Below the pieces are notes generated by a model. The model was not told where the DNA came from and searched no databases. It saw only the letters and a list, made by a program, of their open reading frames with translations. Shown here piece after piece: positions 6,700 through 14,398 of a stretch of 64,000 nt of DNA. The position numbers were made by a program, and so were the translations under genes. Positions within the stretch are counted from its first letter, which is position 1. Each line of letters starts with the position of its first letter. The stretch is from Actinokineospora bangkokensis. Lineage in GTDB: Bacteria > Actinomycetota > Actinomycetes > Mycobacteriales > Pseudonocardiaceae. The stretch is from positions 1-64,000 of the forward strand of contig NZ_MKQR01000002.1 in assembly GCF_001940455.1 (NCBI RefSeq), given 5' to 3'.

Positions 6700-9495
6700 T
6701 TGGGTCCGGGCCAGTGCGCTGTCGTGTTCGAGCCAGCCAGTCCGACGGAGCCTGCGTGCGCGGGCACCGTGCTGTTCTGGGACGTCGACCACGATCCCGG
6801 ACCCGACCTCGGCGAGCCCGCCGAGGTGCGCGCCGCGCTGCCGAGCGAGGGCGGTGTGGCCGTCCTCCCGGTGCGGGCCCGGCGGCTGCCGCTGGTCGAC
6901 GCCCTGCCGGTGCTGCTGGCCGCGCGCGGGGTCGACCGGGCGCACCCGGCCGCCGCGTTCTACGCCGCCGCCGCGGGCACCGCGCTGCACCTGGCGGCCC
7001 GGGGCAGGCTGCTGCCCGGGGTGTCGGCGGCCGGGGACGCGGCGTGGCGGATGGGCCCGTTCGACGTCGTCGACATCGAGCGGCTGCGCGCGCTGGCGGC
7101 GGCGATGCCCGCCGCCGCGCACGCGGTCCCGCTCGACGCCGACGGCGAGGAGCCGCTGCTGCCCGAGCCCGAGGCGCTGCTGCGCGCCTTCTACGACGCG
7201 GTCGCGGACTCCTTGCCGCGCACGGCGGGCGCCACGCGCATCACCGGCGAGGACCGCTACGCCGCGCCCTGCGGGGGCGGCGCGGGCGACGGCGGCGGCG
7301 TGGCCGCGGAGGACCTGCGCGAGTGGTCGCGGCAGGTGGCGGCCGGTGTCGACACCGGGCTGCGGGTGGCGCTGCGGCTGGAGGTCCCCGGCGGGGACTT
7401 CGAGCGCGGCCGGTTCCACGCCGTGGTGCGGCTGCGCGACTTGGCCGACCCGACGCGGGTGGTCGACGCCGAGCGGTTGTGGGCCGGGGACGACCACGGG
7501 TTCGGCGAGCGCGCCACGTTCGAGGCCGTGCTGGCCGTGCGCCGCGCCGCGCGGGTGTGGTCGCCGCTGGAGAGCCTGCTCTCCGACGCCGAACCGGTGG
7601 CGATCGACCTGCTCGACGAGGACGTCTCCGACCTGCTCGGCGGCGCGGAGGACCGGTTGGCCGCCGCGGGCGTGGAGCTGGAGTGGCCGCCGGGGCTCTC
7701 CCGCGACCTCGGCTCCCGCGTGCTGGTGCGCACCACCGGCCCGCAGCCCGAGGACCCGGCGGAGCACCTGCGCACCTCGCCGCCGCTGCCGCTGTCCTGG
7801 CAGCTGACCCTGGCGGGCGAGCCGCTGACCGACGCCGAGATGGACACCGTCGCCAAGGGCAGGCCGGTGGTCGGGCTGCGCGACCGGTGGGTCCTGGTGG
7901 AGCCGGAACTGGCGCGCCGCGCCCGCGAGCGCGCCCTGCCCCCGCTGCCCGCCTTCGACGCGCTGGGCGCGGCGCTGGTCGGCAGCACCACCGTCGACGA
8001 CGACCGGGTGGAGGCCGTGGCCGACGGCTGGCTCGGCGCGCTGGTCGAGCGCATCGGCGAACCCGACGGCGGCCCGGAGGACCTGCACCAGCCCGCGGCC
8101 CTGCGGGCCGTGCTGCGCGACTACCAGCTGCGCGGCCTGCGCTGGCTGGACCGGATGACCTCGCTCGGCTTCGGCGGGTGCCTGGCCGACGACATGGGCC
8201 TGGGCAAGACCGTCATGCTCATCGCGCTGCACCTGCGCCGCGCGGACGACCGCCCGACCCTGGTGGTCTGCCCGGCGTCGCTGCTGGGCAACTGGGAGCG
8301 GGAGGTGGGCAAGTTCGCCCCCGGCACGCCGGTGCGCCGCTTCCACGGCGGGGCGCGCTCGCTGGCCGGTGCCGACCGCGGCTTCGTGCTCACCACCTAC
8401 GGCACCATGCGGGTCGACGCCGCCGCGCTCGCCGCCCACGACTGGGGCCTGGTGGTGGCCGACGAGGCCCAGCACGTCAAGAACCGGCTCAGCGGCACGG
8501 CCAAGGCGCTGCGGTCGATCCCGGCCGGGGCGAAGGTGGCGCTCACCGGTACCCCGGTGGAGAACAACCTCACCGAGCTGTGGTCCATCCTGGACTGGAC
8601 GACCCCCGGGCTGCTGGGCCGCGTCGGGCAGTTCCGCGACCGCTGGGTGCGCCCGGTGGAGCTGGAGCGCGACGGCCACGCCGCGGCCCGGCTGGGCAGG
8701 CTGGTGCGCCCGCTGCTGCTGCGCCGCCGCAAGAGCGACCCCGGCATCGCCCCGGAGCTGCCGCCCAAGACCGAGACCGACCACCTGGTGTCGCTGACCC
8801 CCGAGCAGACCGCGCTCTACGAACGGGTGGTCGCGGACGTGCTGGGCGAGATCGAGGCGGGCGCCGACGGCATCGCCCGCCGCGGGCTGGTGCTCAAGCT
8901 GCTCGTCGGCCTCAAGCAGGTCTGCAACCACCCGGCGCACTACCTCAAGGAACCCGACGCCACCGCGGCCCGGTCGGAGAAGCTGCAAGCGCTCGACGAA
9001 CTGGTCGACACCATCGCCGCGGAGGGTGGCGCGGCGCTGGTGTTCACCCAGTACGTGCAGATGGCGCGGCTGCTCGAACGGCACCTGGGCGACCGGGGTG
9101 TGCCGACCCGGTTCCTGCACGGCGGCACACCGGTGCCGCGCCGGGAGGAGATGGTGGCGGAGTTCCAGGAGGGCAAGGTCCCGGTCTTCCTGCTCTCGCT
9201 CAAGGCCGCGGGCACCGGCCTCAACCTCACCCGCGCCGACCACGTCGTGCACTACGACCGGTGGTGGAACCCGGCGGTGGAGGACCAGGCGACCGACCGG
9301 GCGTACCGGATCGGGCAGACCCGCCCGGTCCAGGTGCACCGGCTCATCGCCGCCGGGACGTTGGAGGAGCGCATCGCGGCGCTGCTGGAGTCCAAGCAGG
9401 AGCTGGCCTCGGCCGTGCTCGGCGGCGGGGAGGCCGCGCTGAGCGAGCTGTCGAACGCCGAGCTGCGCCGCCTCGTCGAACTCAGGAGGGCGTGA
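6700..9495 (+). CDS. SNF2-family (Swi2/Snf2, HepA-like) DNA helicase/translocase
   Basis: A 931-residue protein. The N-terminal half is the helicase-associated region found in bacterial SNF2 proteins. The ATPase core follows: LADDMGLGKT near residue 495 (Walker A), DEAQH near residue 588 (motif II), LTGTPVENN (motif III) and the C-terminal RecA fold ending in ATDRAYRIGQTRPVQVHRL near residue 864 (motif VI). Such proteins translocate on double-stranded DNA and remodel bound proteins. Start is TTG at 6700, which has GGGGAGG 5 nt upstream. The SWIM-finger gene lies 2 nt downstream. The position beside deoxysugar genes, and the operator shared with the UvrA/TetR pair, suggest a part in tolerating DNA damage (inference). 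Confidence 0.9.
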   Translation: MGPGQCAVVFEPASPTEPACAGTVLFWDVDHDPGPDLGEPAEVRAALPSEGGVAVLPVRARRLPLVDALPVLLAARGVDRAHPAAAFYAAAAGTALHLAARGRLLPGVSAAGDAAWRMGPFDVVDIERLRALAAAMPAAAHAVPLDADGEEPLLPEPEALLRAFYDAVADSLPRTAGATRITGEDRYAAPCGGGAGDGGGVAAEDLREWSRQVAAGVDTGLRVALRLEVPGGDFERGRFHAVVRLRDLADPTRVVDAERLWAGDDHGFGERATFEAVLAVRRAARVWSPLESLLSDAEPVAIDLLDEDVSDLLGGAEDRLAAAGVELEWPPGLSRDLGSRVLVRTTGPQPEDPAEHLRTSPPLPLSWQLTLAGEPLTDAEMDTVAKGRPVVGLRDRWVLVEPELARRARERALPPLPAFDALGAALVGSTTVDDDRVEAVADGWLGALVERIGEPDGGPEDLHQPAALRAVLRDYQLRGLRWLDRMTSLGFGGCLADDMGLGKTVMLIALHLRRADDRPTLVVCPASLLGNWEREVGKFAPGTPVRRFHGGARSLAGADRGFVLTTYGTMRVDAAALAAHDWGLVVADEAQHVKNRLSGTAKALRSIPAGAKVALTGTPVENNLTELWSILDWTTPGLLGRVGQFRDRWVRPVELERDGHAAARLGRLVRPLLLRRRKSDPGIAPELPPKTETDHLVSLTPEQTALYERVVADVLGEIEAGADGIARRGLVLKLLVGLKQVCNHPAHYLKEPDATAARSEKLQALDELVDTIAAEGGAALVFTQYVQMARLLERHLGDRGVPTRFLHGGTPVPRREEMVAEFQEGKVPVFLLSLKAAGTGLNLTRADHVVHYDRWWNPAVEDQATDRAYRIGQTRPVQVHRLIAAGTLEERIAALLESKQELASAVLGGGEAALSELSNAELRRLVELRRA

Positions 9496-9497
9496 GC

Positions 9498-10838
9498 ATG
9501 GGGTACTACGACGAGGACGAGGACGACTACGACAGCGACTTCGAGGGCCTGGAGGCGCTGTTCGCCGACGAGGAGGACGAGGAGGACACCGACGACGGGG
9601 CCGACCCCGGCAGCCGCGCGGTGTCCTTCCCCGCCTTCCCGCCGAACAAGCGCTACGGCCGCAAGTTCGCGGACACGTGGTGGGGCAACGCCTGGATCGA
9701 GGCGATGCAGGACACCGCGCTCGACCTCGACCAGCTCAAGAGCGGCCGCCGCTACGCCTTCGCGGGCCAGGTCGGCCCGATCACGGTGGCGCCGGGGCGG
9801 GTCAGCGCCCCGGTGCACGACGGCGACCACCTGCACCCGCACGCCACCGAGGTGCGCTTCGCGGAGCTGTCCGACGCCGAGTGGGACCGGTTCCTGGACA
9901 AGGTCGCCGCGCGCGCGGGCCACATCGCCGCCCTGCTCGACCGGGAGATGCCCCAGGACCTCGTCGCCGCCGCCGCGGACGCGGGCACCCGCCTGCTGCC
10001 CGGCTTCGGCGAACTCGACCCCGAGTGCGACTGCCCCGGCTGGGACAGCCCGTGCAAGCACGCCGCCGCGCTGGCCTACCAGGTGTCCTGGCTGCTCGAC
10101 CGCGACCCGTTCGTCCTGCTGCTGCTGCGCGGGCGGTCGGAGGCCGAGCTGACCGAGGAACTGCTGCGCCGCAACACCGGCCGCGGCCCGGCGGAGGCCG
10201 ACGACGCGGTGGTGGGCGTCCCGGCGGCGCAGGCGTGGGCGGCGGAGGTCGTGGCACCGCCGGAGCCGCCCGCGCACGTGCACCGCGTGCTCGACCTGGC
10301 GCCGCTGCTGGCCGACACCGACCTGGCCGAGCCCCCGGTCGACACCGCGGCGCTGGCCGTGCTCGCCGCCGACACCGCCGAGCGGGCCGCCGCGCTGCTC
10401 GCGGGCACGCCCGTGCCGACCGACGACCCGTGGTCCGACGCCATCCGCCTCGCCGCGCGCGGGGACGAGGACCTGCGCGCCAGGGCCGCCGCGGCGGGCC
10501 CCCGCCCGGCCGACTTCACCCGCGGCGTGCTGGCCTGGTCGCACGCGGGCGCCGAGGGGCTGGCCACGCTGGAGGACTCCTGGACCCCGGACCGCGACGC
10601 GGTCGCCAGGGCCAGGGCCGACCTCGCGGAGGCGTGGTCGGCCGCGGGCCTCGACGGCGACCCGGAGGTCAAGGTGTGGCGCAACCGCTGGACCGTCGAG
10701 GACCGCGGCTGGCAGCTGCGCCTGTCGACGACCGGCCGCTGGCACCCCTACACCCGCGACGGCTCCGCGTGGACCCCCGCGGGCCCGCCGGGGGCCACCC
10801 TCACCGCCACGCTCGCCGAACTGGCACCCGCCGAGTAG
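9498..10838 (+). CDS. SWIM zinc-finger protein, partner of the SNF2 helicase
   Basis: A 446-residue protein with an acidic N-terminus rich in Asp, Glu and Tyr (first 35 residues), an FADTWWGNAWIEAM block common to this family, and a SWIM finger at residues 177-188 (C-D-C-PGWDSP-C-K-H, the CxCx(n)CxH pattern). SWIM domains bind zinc and mediate DNA or protein contacts. Genes of this type are habitually paired with SNF2 helicases, and here only 2 nt separate them. The C-terminal 90 nt overlap the end of the convergent oxidoreductase gene. The molecular role of the family is not settled. Confidence 0.85.
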   Translation: MGYYDEDEDDYDSDFEGLEALFADEEDEEDTDDGADPGSRAVSFPAFPPNKRYGRKFADTWWGNAWIEAMQDTALDLDQLKSGRRYAFAGQVGPITVAPGRVSAPVHDGDHLHPHATEVRFAELSDAEWDRFLDKVAARAGHIAALLDREMPQDLVAAAADAGTRLLPGFGELDPECDCPGWDSPCKHAAALAYQVSWLLDRDPFVLLLLRGRSEAELTEELLRRNTGRGPAEADDAVVGVPAAQAWAAEVVAPPEPPAHVHRVLDLAPLLADTDLAEPPVDTAALAVLAADTAERAAALLAGTPVPTDDPWSDAIRLAARGDEDLRARAAAAGPRPADFTRGVLAWSHAGAEGLATLEDSWTPDRDAVARARADLAEAWSAAGLDGDPEVKVWRNRWTVEDRGWQLRLSTTGRWHPYTRDGSAWTPAGPPGATLTATLAELAPAE

Positions 10839-11794
10839 TCCAGCCGGGCTTGGCCGCCCAGCTCCCGCACCCGGGCCAGCAGCGCCAACCCGCGCAGCGT
10901 GCGCTCGCGGTGCGGGGCGGGGTCGGCGGTGCCGCGCACGAAGCGGGCGAACCGCTCCAGCGCCAACCGGAACTGGTCGGCGGCGGGCAGCGTGCGCAGC
11001 TCCACGCCCTCCTGGCGCTCCAGCCGCAGCACCGGGGCGAAGTCCTCGGGCGGGGTGAACGCGCGCTCCAGGACGATCCGCCCGCGCGAACCCCACAGCT
11101 CGTAGAACGAGCGGTAGCCGTGCCGGAAGCCGTACACCACCTGGGCGGTGGCGCCCGAGGGCGCCAGCAGCAGCGCGGTGCCCTCGGTGTCCACACCGGA
11201 CCCCGCGCGGCTGACCGCGGCCACGGCGGAGAAGTCGTCGAACAGCAGCGCCGCGTGCAGCGGGTAGTAGCCGACGTCGAGCAGCGCGCCGCCGCCGAGG
11301 TCGGCGCGGTGGCGCACGTCCGAGGGCGGCAGCGGCGGCACCGCCATGCCCGCGGTCACCACCCGCAGCTCCCCGATCGCGCCGCCCGCCACCAGCGCGG
11401 CCACCTCGGCGTGCTGCGGGTGCTCGGCGAACATCCGGTTCTCGGCCACCACCAGCCCGCCCGCCGCGGCGAACACCGCCTCGGCGTCCTCGGGCGAGGT
11501 GGCCAGCGGCTTCTCCACCAGCACGTGCTTGCCCGCCCGCAGCGCGGCCTCCGCCCACCGCCGGTGCAGCCCGGTCGGCACCGACACGTACACCGCCTCC
11601 ACGTCGTCGCGCCGCAGCAGGGCCTCGTAGCCGGTCACCGCATCGGCGCCGAACTCGGCCCCGAACGCCGCGGCCCGCTCGGCCGAGCGGCTGGCGACGG
11701 CGACGAGGCGGTGGGGTGAGCGCCGCAGCGCCGGGATGAACCGGCGGCGGGCGATGGACGAGCAACCGATGACGCCGAACCCGACGGGGTCCAC
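10748..11794 (-). CDS. Gfo/Idh/MocA oxidoreductase, probable NDP-hexose 3-ketoreductase
   Basis: A 348-residue NAD(P)-dependent oxidoreductase. The Rossmann motif (GVIGCSSIARRRFIPAL) is at the N-terminus, the catalytic EKPLA is near residue 95, and a DVGYYPLHAALLF motif typical of sugar 3-ketoreductases (TylC1, KijD10) follows. It would reduce the 3-keto sugar released by the 2,3-dehydratase encoded at 3061. GTG at 11794 is chosen for its GGAGGAGG ribosome site; the Rossmann fold starts four residues later. The last 91 nt overlap the convergent SWIM gene. A hairpin upstream at 11838-11868 suggests its own promoter. Substrate is inferred from family and context. Confidence 0.85.
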   Translation of the reverse strand: MDPVGFGVIGCSSIARRRFIPALRRSPHRLVAVASRSAERAAAFGAEFGADAVTGYEALLRRDDVEAVYVSVPTGLHRRWAEAALRAGKHVLVEKPLATSPEDAEAVFAAAGGLVVAENRMFAEHPQHAEVAALVAGGAIGELRVVTAGMAVPPLPPSDVRHRADLGGGALLDVGYYPLHAALLFDDFSAVAAVSRAGSGVDTEGTALLLAPSGATAQVVYGFRHGYRSFYELWGSRGRIVLERAFTPPEDFAPVLRLERQEGVELRTLPAADQFRLALERFARFVRGTADPAPHRERTLRGLALLARVRELGGQARLDYSAGASSASVAVRVAPGGPAGVHAEPSRV

Positions 11795-11837
11795 GGCGCC
11801 TCCTCCCTGGTCCGCTTCGGGTGTTCGGGGAACGCGG

Positions 11838-11868
11838 CGGGCCGGGTGGGCGGCGCCCACCCGGCCCG
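11838..11868 (-). terminator. Hairpin between quinone-oxidoreductase-like and Gfo/Idh genes
   Basis: Perfect 14-bp inverted repeat (arms 11838-11851 and 11855-11868, loop GGC) immediately after the stop of the MDR gene. It probably ends the SnoaL-MDR transcript. Confidence 0.6.
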
Positions 11869-11873
11869 GCCGG

Positions 11874-12923
11874 TCACGGTTCCAGCACGAGCTTGCCGAC
11901 GACGCCGCCCGCCATCAGCGTGCGCACCGCCTCGCCCACCCGCTCCAGCGGGTAGCGCGCGTGCACGGCCGGGTCCAGCACCCCGGCCGCCACCAGCTCG
12001 AACAGGGCGGCGATGTCGGCGCGGAAGCGCTCGCCGGGCCGCACGTAGTAGGTCTTGGCCGTGCGCCCCCGGGTCAGCCCCAGCGCCTTGGCCACGCCCC
12101 AGCCCAGCACCTTGCGCAGCACCGGCAGGTGCGGGCGGAACCACTGGCCCGAGCGGAAGCCGTCCACCGAGGAGTCGAAGGACACCAGGGTGCCGCCGGG
12201 GGCGAGCAGCCGCCAGCCGGTGCTGACGCTCTCGCCACCGATGTGGTCGAACACCGCGTCGACGCCGCCCGGTGCCAGGGCGCGCACCGCGTCGGCCACG
12301 CCGGAGCGGTAGTCCACCGGCTCGGCGCCCAGCGCGCGGACCACCTCGTGCCGGGCGGGGTGCGCGGAGCCGATCACCCGGACCCCGTGGTGGACGAGCA
12401 GCCGGGTCAGCACGGAGCCGACGCCGCCGGTCGCACCCTGCACGAACGCCGTCTGCCCGGGCCGCAGGCGCGCCGAGCGGTGGGCCATCTGGTAGGCGGT
12501 GACGCCGTTGCACACCAGGGCGACCGCGCGCGCGGCGTCGACGTCCTCCGGCACCGCGGCCAGGATCGCCGCGGGCACCTCCACGAACTCCTGCCACGAG
12601 CCGGAGCGGGGCATGGCGGCCACCCGGTCGCCCGGCGCCCAGCCGCGCACCCCGGCGCCGACCTCCACGACGCGGCCCACCAGGTCGTAGCCGGGCACCG
12701 CGGGCAGCCGGGGCGGGAACGGGTGCAGGCCGCGCAGCAGCTGCACCTCCGCGTAGGAGATCCCCGCGGCCTCCACCCGCACCACGACCCGGCCGCGCCC
12801 GGCGGTGGGCCGGGGCCCGTGCCCCAGCGACAGCGAGGCGGGGTCGCCGTCGAAGGCGCCCAGCACCACCCGCCTGCTCGTGCCGACGCTGCCCGCCAGG
12901 TCCCCGGTCGGCTGCGCGGCCAC
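11874..12923 (-). CDS. Medium-chain dehydrogenase/reductase, NADPH:quinone oxidoreductase type
   Basis: A 349-residue MDR-superfamily enzyme. It has an N-terminal GroES-like domain with GISYAEVQLLRG and PGYDLVGRVVEVGAGV, then a Rossmann domain with VQGATGGVGSVLTRLL (NADPH binding) near residue 150. No structural-zinc Cys cluster is seen, placing it with quinone oxidoreductases and enoyl reductases. GTG at 12923 lies 1 nt after the stop of the SnoaL-like gene, so the two are co-transcribed. A tailoring reduction of the aglycone is plausible but not shown by the sequence. Confidence 0.85.
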   Translation of the reverse strand: MAAQPTGDLAGSVGTSRRVVLGAFDGDPASLSLGHGPRPTAGRGRVVVRVEAAGISYAEVQLLRGLHPFPPRLPAVPGYDLVGRVVEVGAGVRGWAPGDRVAAMPRSGSWQEFVEVPAAILAAVPEDVDAARAVALVCNGVTAYQMAHRSARLRPGQTAFVQGATGGVGSVLTRLLVHHGVRVIGSAHPARHEVVRALGAEPVDYRSGVADAVRALAPGGVDAVFDHIGGESVSTGWRLLAPGGTLVSFDSSVDGFRSGQWFRPHLPVLRKVLGWGVAKALGLTRGRTAKTYYVRPGERFRADIAALFELVAAGVLDPAVHARYPLERVGEAVRTLMAGGVVGKLVLEP

Positions 12924-12924
12924 C

Positions 12925-13377
12925 TCAGGCCACCGCCGTCACGGCGCCGATGGCGCTGAGCATGGGCAGGTGGTTCATCACGTCCCAGTGCTCGACGACC
13001 CGGCCGTCGACGAAGCGCAGCTCCTCGACGATGTGCCAGCTCACCCGCTTGCCGGTGGGCGCCAGGCCCGCGAACCCGCCCGCGTGCGTGCCGGTCACGG
13101 TGATCCGCAGGGTGACCCGGTCGCCCTCGGCCATGATGCTGCGCACGTCCAGGTGCAGGTCGGGGAAGGCGGCCAGGCCCTCCTCCATCCGGCCGATCAT
13201 CTCGTCGGTGTCGACCGGCTGGTCCTCGGAGTAGTGCACCACCCCGGGCGCCCAGTGCTCGATGATCCCGCCCAGCTCCCACCGGTTCCACGCCGCCACC
13301 ATGGCCAGGCAGCGCCGCTTGTTCTCGGCCGCCACCCGCTCGTCGGCCACCCGCTCCTCCGCCAGCTGTGCAGTCAC
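12925..13377 (-). CDS. SnoaL-like (NTF2-fold) cyclase/hydroxylase-family protein
   Basis: A 150-residue protein of the SnoaL/ester-cyclase group. RRCLAMVAAWNRWELGGIIEHWAPGVVHYSED at the N-terminus, MEEGLAAFPDLHLDVRSIMAEGDRVTLRITVTGTH in the middle and WHIVEELRFVDGRVVEHWDVMN near the end are typical. Members close rings or assist hydroxylation in type II polyketide pathways; others are general NTF2-like enzymes. GTG at 13377 is taken as the start because GGGAGTGG precedes it and the alignable fold begins soon after. It heads the leftward SnoaL-MDR transcript, divergent from the reductase at 13511. Confidence 0.8.
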   Translation of the reverse strand: MTAQLAEERVADERVAAENKRRCLAMVAAWNRWELGGIIEHWAPGVVHYSEDQPVDTDEMIGRMEEGLAAFPDLHLDVRSIMAEGDRVTLRITVTGTHAGGFAGLAPTGKRVSWHIVEELRFVDGRVVEHWDVMNHLPMLSAIGAVTAVA

Positions 13378-13414
13378 TCCACCACTCCCGTCGCTCGCCG
13401 GTCTGCCCGCCCAC

Positions 13415-13467
13415 CGAGCATCCCCACCCTCCCTTGAGGACGCCTTGAGGGGCGGTGGGGATGCTCG
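13415..13467. promoter_or_regulatory. Palindrome enclosing two 11-bp-spaced direct repeats
   Basis: In the divergent promoter region, perfect 14-bp arms (CGAGCATCCCCACC at 13415-13428, its complement at 13454-13467) enclose two copies of CCTTGAGG (13432-13439 and 13443-13450) whose starts are 11 bp apart. Direct repeats with an 11-bp period are the known binding format of SARP activators of antibiotic clusters. A regulator binding here could control both directions; which one is inference. Confidence 0.55.
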
Positions 13468-13510
13468 TCCCCGGGGCCGCCGCCGGGGTGGCCGGGAGAG
13501 GGGTGGCGCG

Positions 13511-14344
13511 ATGGTGTTCCTGGTGACCGGCGCGAGCGGGCACGTCGGCAGGCACGTGGTGGCCGGCCTGGCGCGGGCGGGGGTCGAGGTACGGGCGAGC
13601 AGCCGGATGCCCGACAAGCTGGTGCTGCCCGAGGGGGTGCGGGCCGCGCACGGCGACCTGGCCGAGCCGGGCACCCTCACCGAGGCCCTGGTCGGGGTGC
13701 GCTGCCTCTACCTGTTCCCGGTGCCCGAGACCGCCGCCGAGGTCGTGGCCAGGGCGGGCGAGGCGGGCGTGCGCCGCGTCGTGGTGCTCTCGTCGAGCTC
13801 GGTGGAGGACCCCGACTCCCACAGCGGTGAGCACCACCGCGCGGTGGAGCGGGCGGTGCGCGACGCGGTCCCGGAGTGGACCTTCGTGCGGCCGGACGAG
13901 TTCGCCACGAACCTGGTGTGGAAGTGGGGCCACTCGATCCGCACCCGCGACCTGGTGCGCGCCCCCTACGCCGCGGCCCGCAAGACGCTGCTGCACGAGG
14001 CCGACGTGGCGGCGGTGGCGGTCGCGGCCATGCTCGGCGACGACCTGGTGGGCCGCGCGCCCGTGCTGACCGGACCCGAGTCGCTGGACCAGCGCGAGCA
14101 GGTCGAGGCCCTCTCGCGCGCGCTGGGCAGGCCGATCGGGTTCGAGGAGATCACCCCCGAGGCCGCCAGGGCGGAGATGCTGGCCGCCATGCCGCCGCCG
14201 GTGGTCGACATGGTGCTGGGCTACCTGGCCGCCTCGATCGACTCGCCCCCGCCGGTGCTGCCCACCGTGGCGGAGATCACCGGCAAGCCGGGGAGGACGC
14301 TGGAGGAGTGGGCGCGCGACCACGTCGCGGACTTCACCGCCTGA
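13511..14344 (+). CDS. NmrA-like NAD(P)-binding atypical SDR reductase
   Basis: A 277-residue atypical short-chain dehydrogenase. The glycine motif (VTGASGHVGRHVVAGLARAG) is at residues 5-25, DLAEPGTL follows, and VVLSSSSVEDP sits where the catalytic Ser region usually is. The YxxxK pair is not evident, as in NmrA/HSCARG-like proteins. In aromatic polyketide clusters such proteins act as ketoreductases or accessory factors. It has a GAGAGGGG site upstream of the ATG at 13511 and is monocistronic between a divergent promoter and a terminator at 14349. Confidence 0.8.
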   Translation: MVFLVTGASGHVGRHVVAGLARAGVEVRASSRMPDKLVLPEGVRAAHGDLAEPGTLTEALVGVRCLYLFPVPETAAEVVARAGEAGVRRVVVLSSSSVEDPDSHSGEHHRAVERAVRDAVPEWTFVRPDEFATNLVWKWGHSIRTRDLVRAPYAAARKTLLHEADVAAVAVAAMLGDDLVGRAPVLTGPESLDQREQVEALSRALGRPIGFEEITPEAARAEMLAAMPPPVVDMVLGYLAASIDSPPPVLPTVAEITGKPGRTLEEWARDHVADFTA

Positions 14345-14348
14345 CCGC

Positions 14349-14381
14349 GGTGGGCGCCGGGTCCGGGACCCGGCGCCCACC
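14349..14381. terminator. Bidirectional terminator
   Basis: A 16-bp perfect inverted repeat (arms 14349-14364 and 14366-14381) lies between two convergent genes, the NmrA-like reductase and the UvrA-like ATPase, and can serve both. Confidence 0.7.
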
Positions 14382-14398
14382 GGGCGGTGCGGTCCCGC

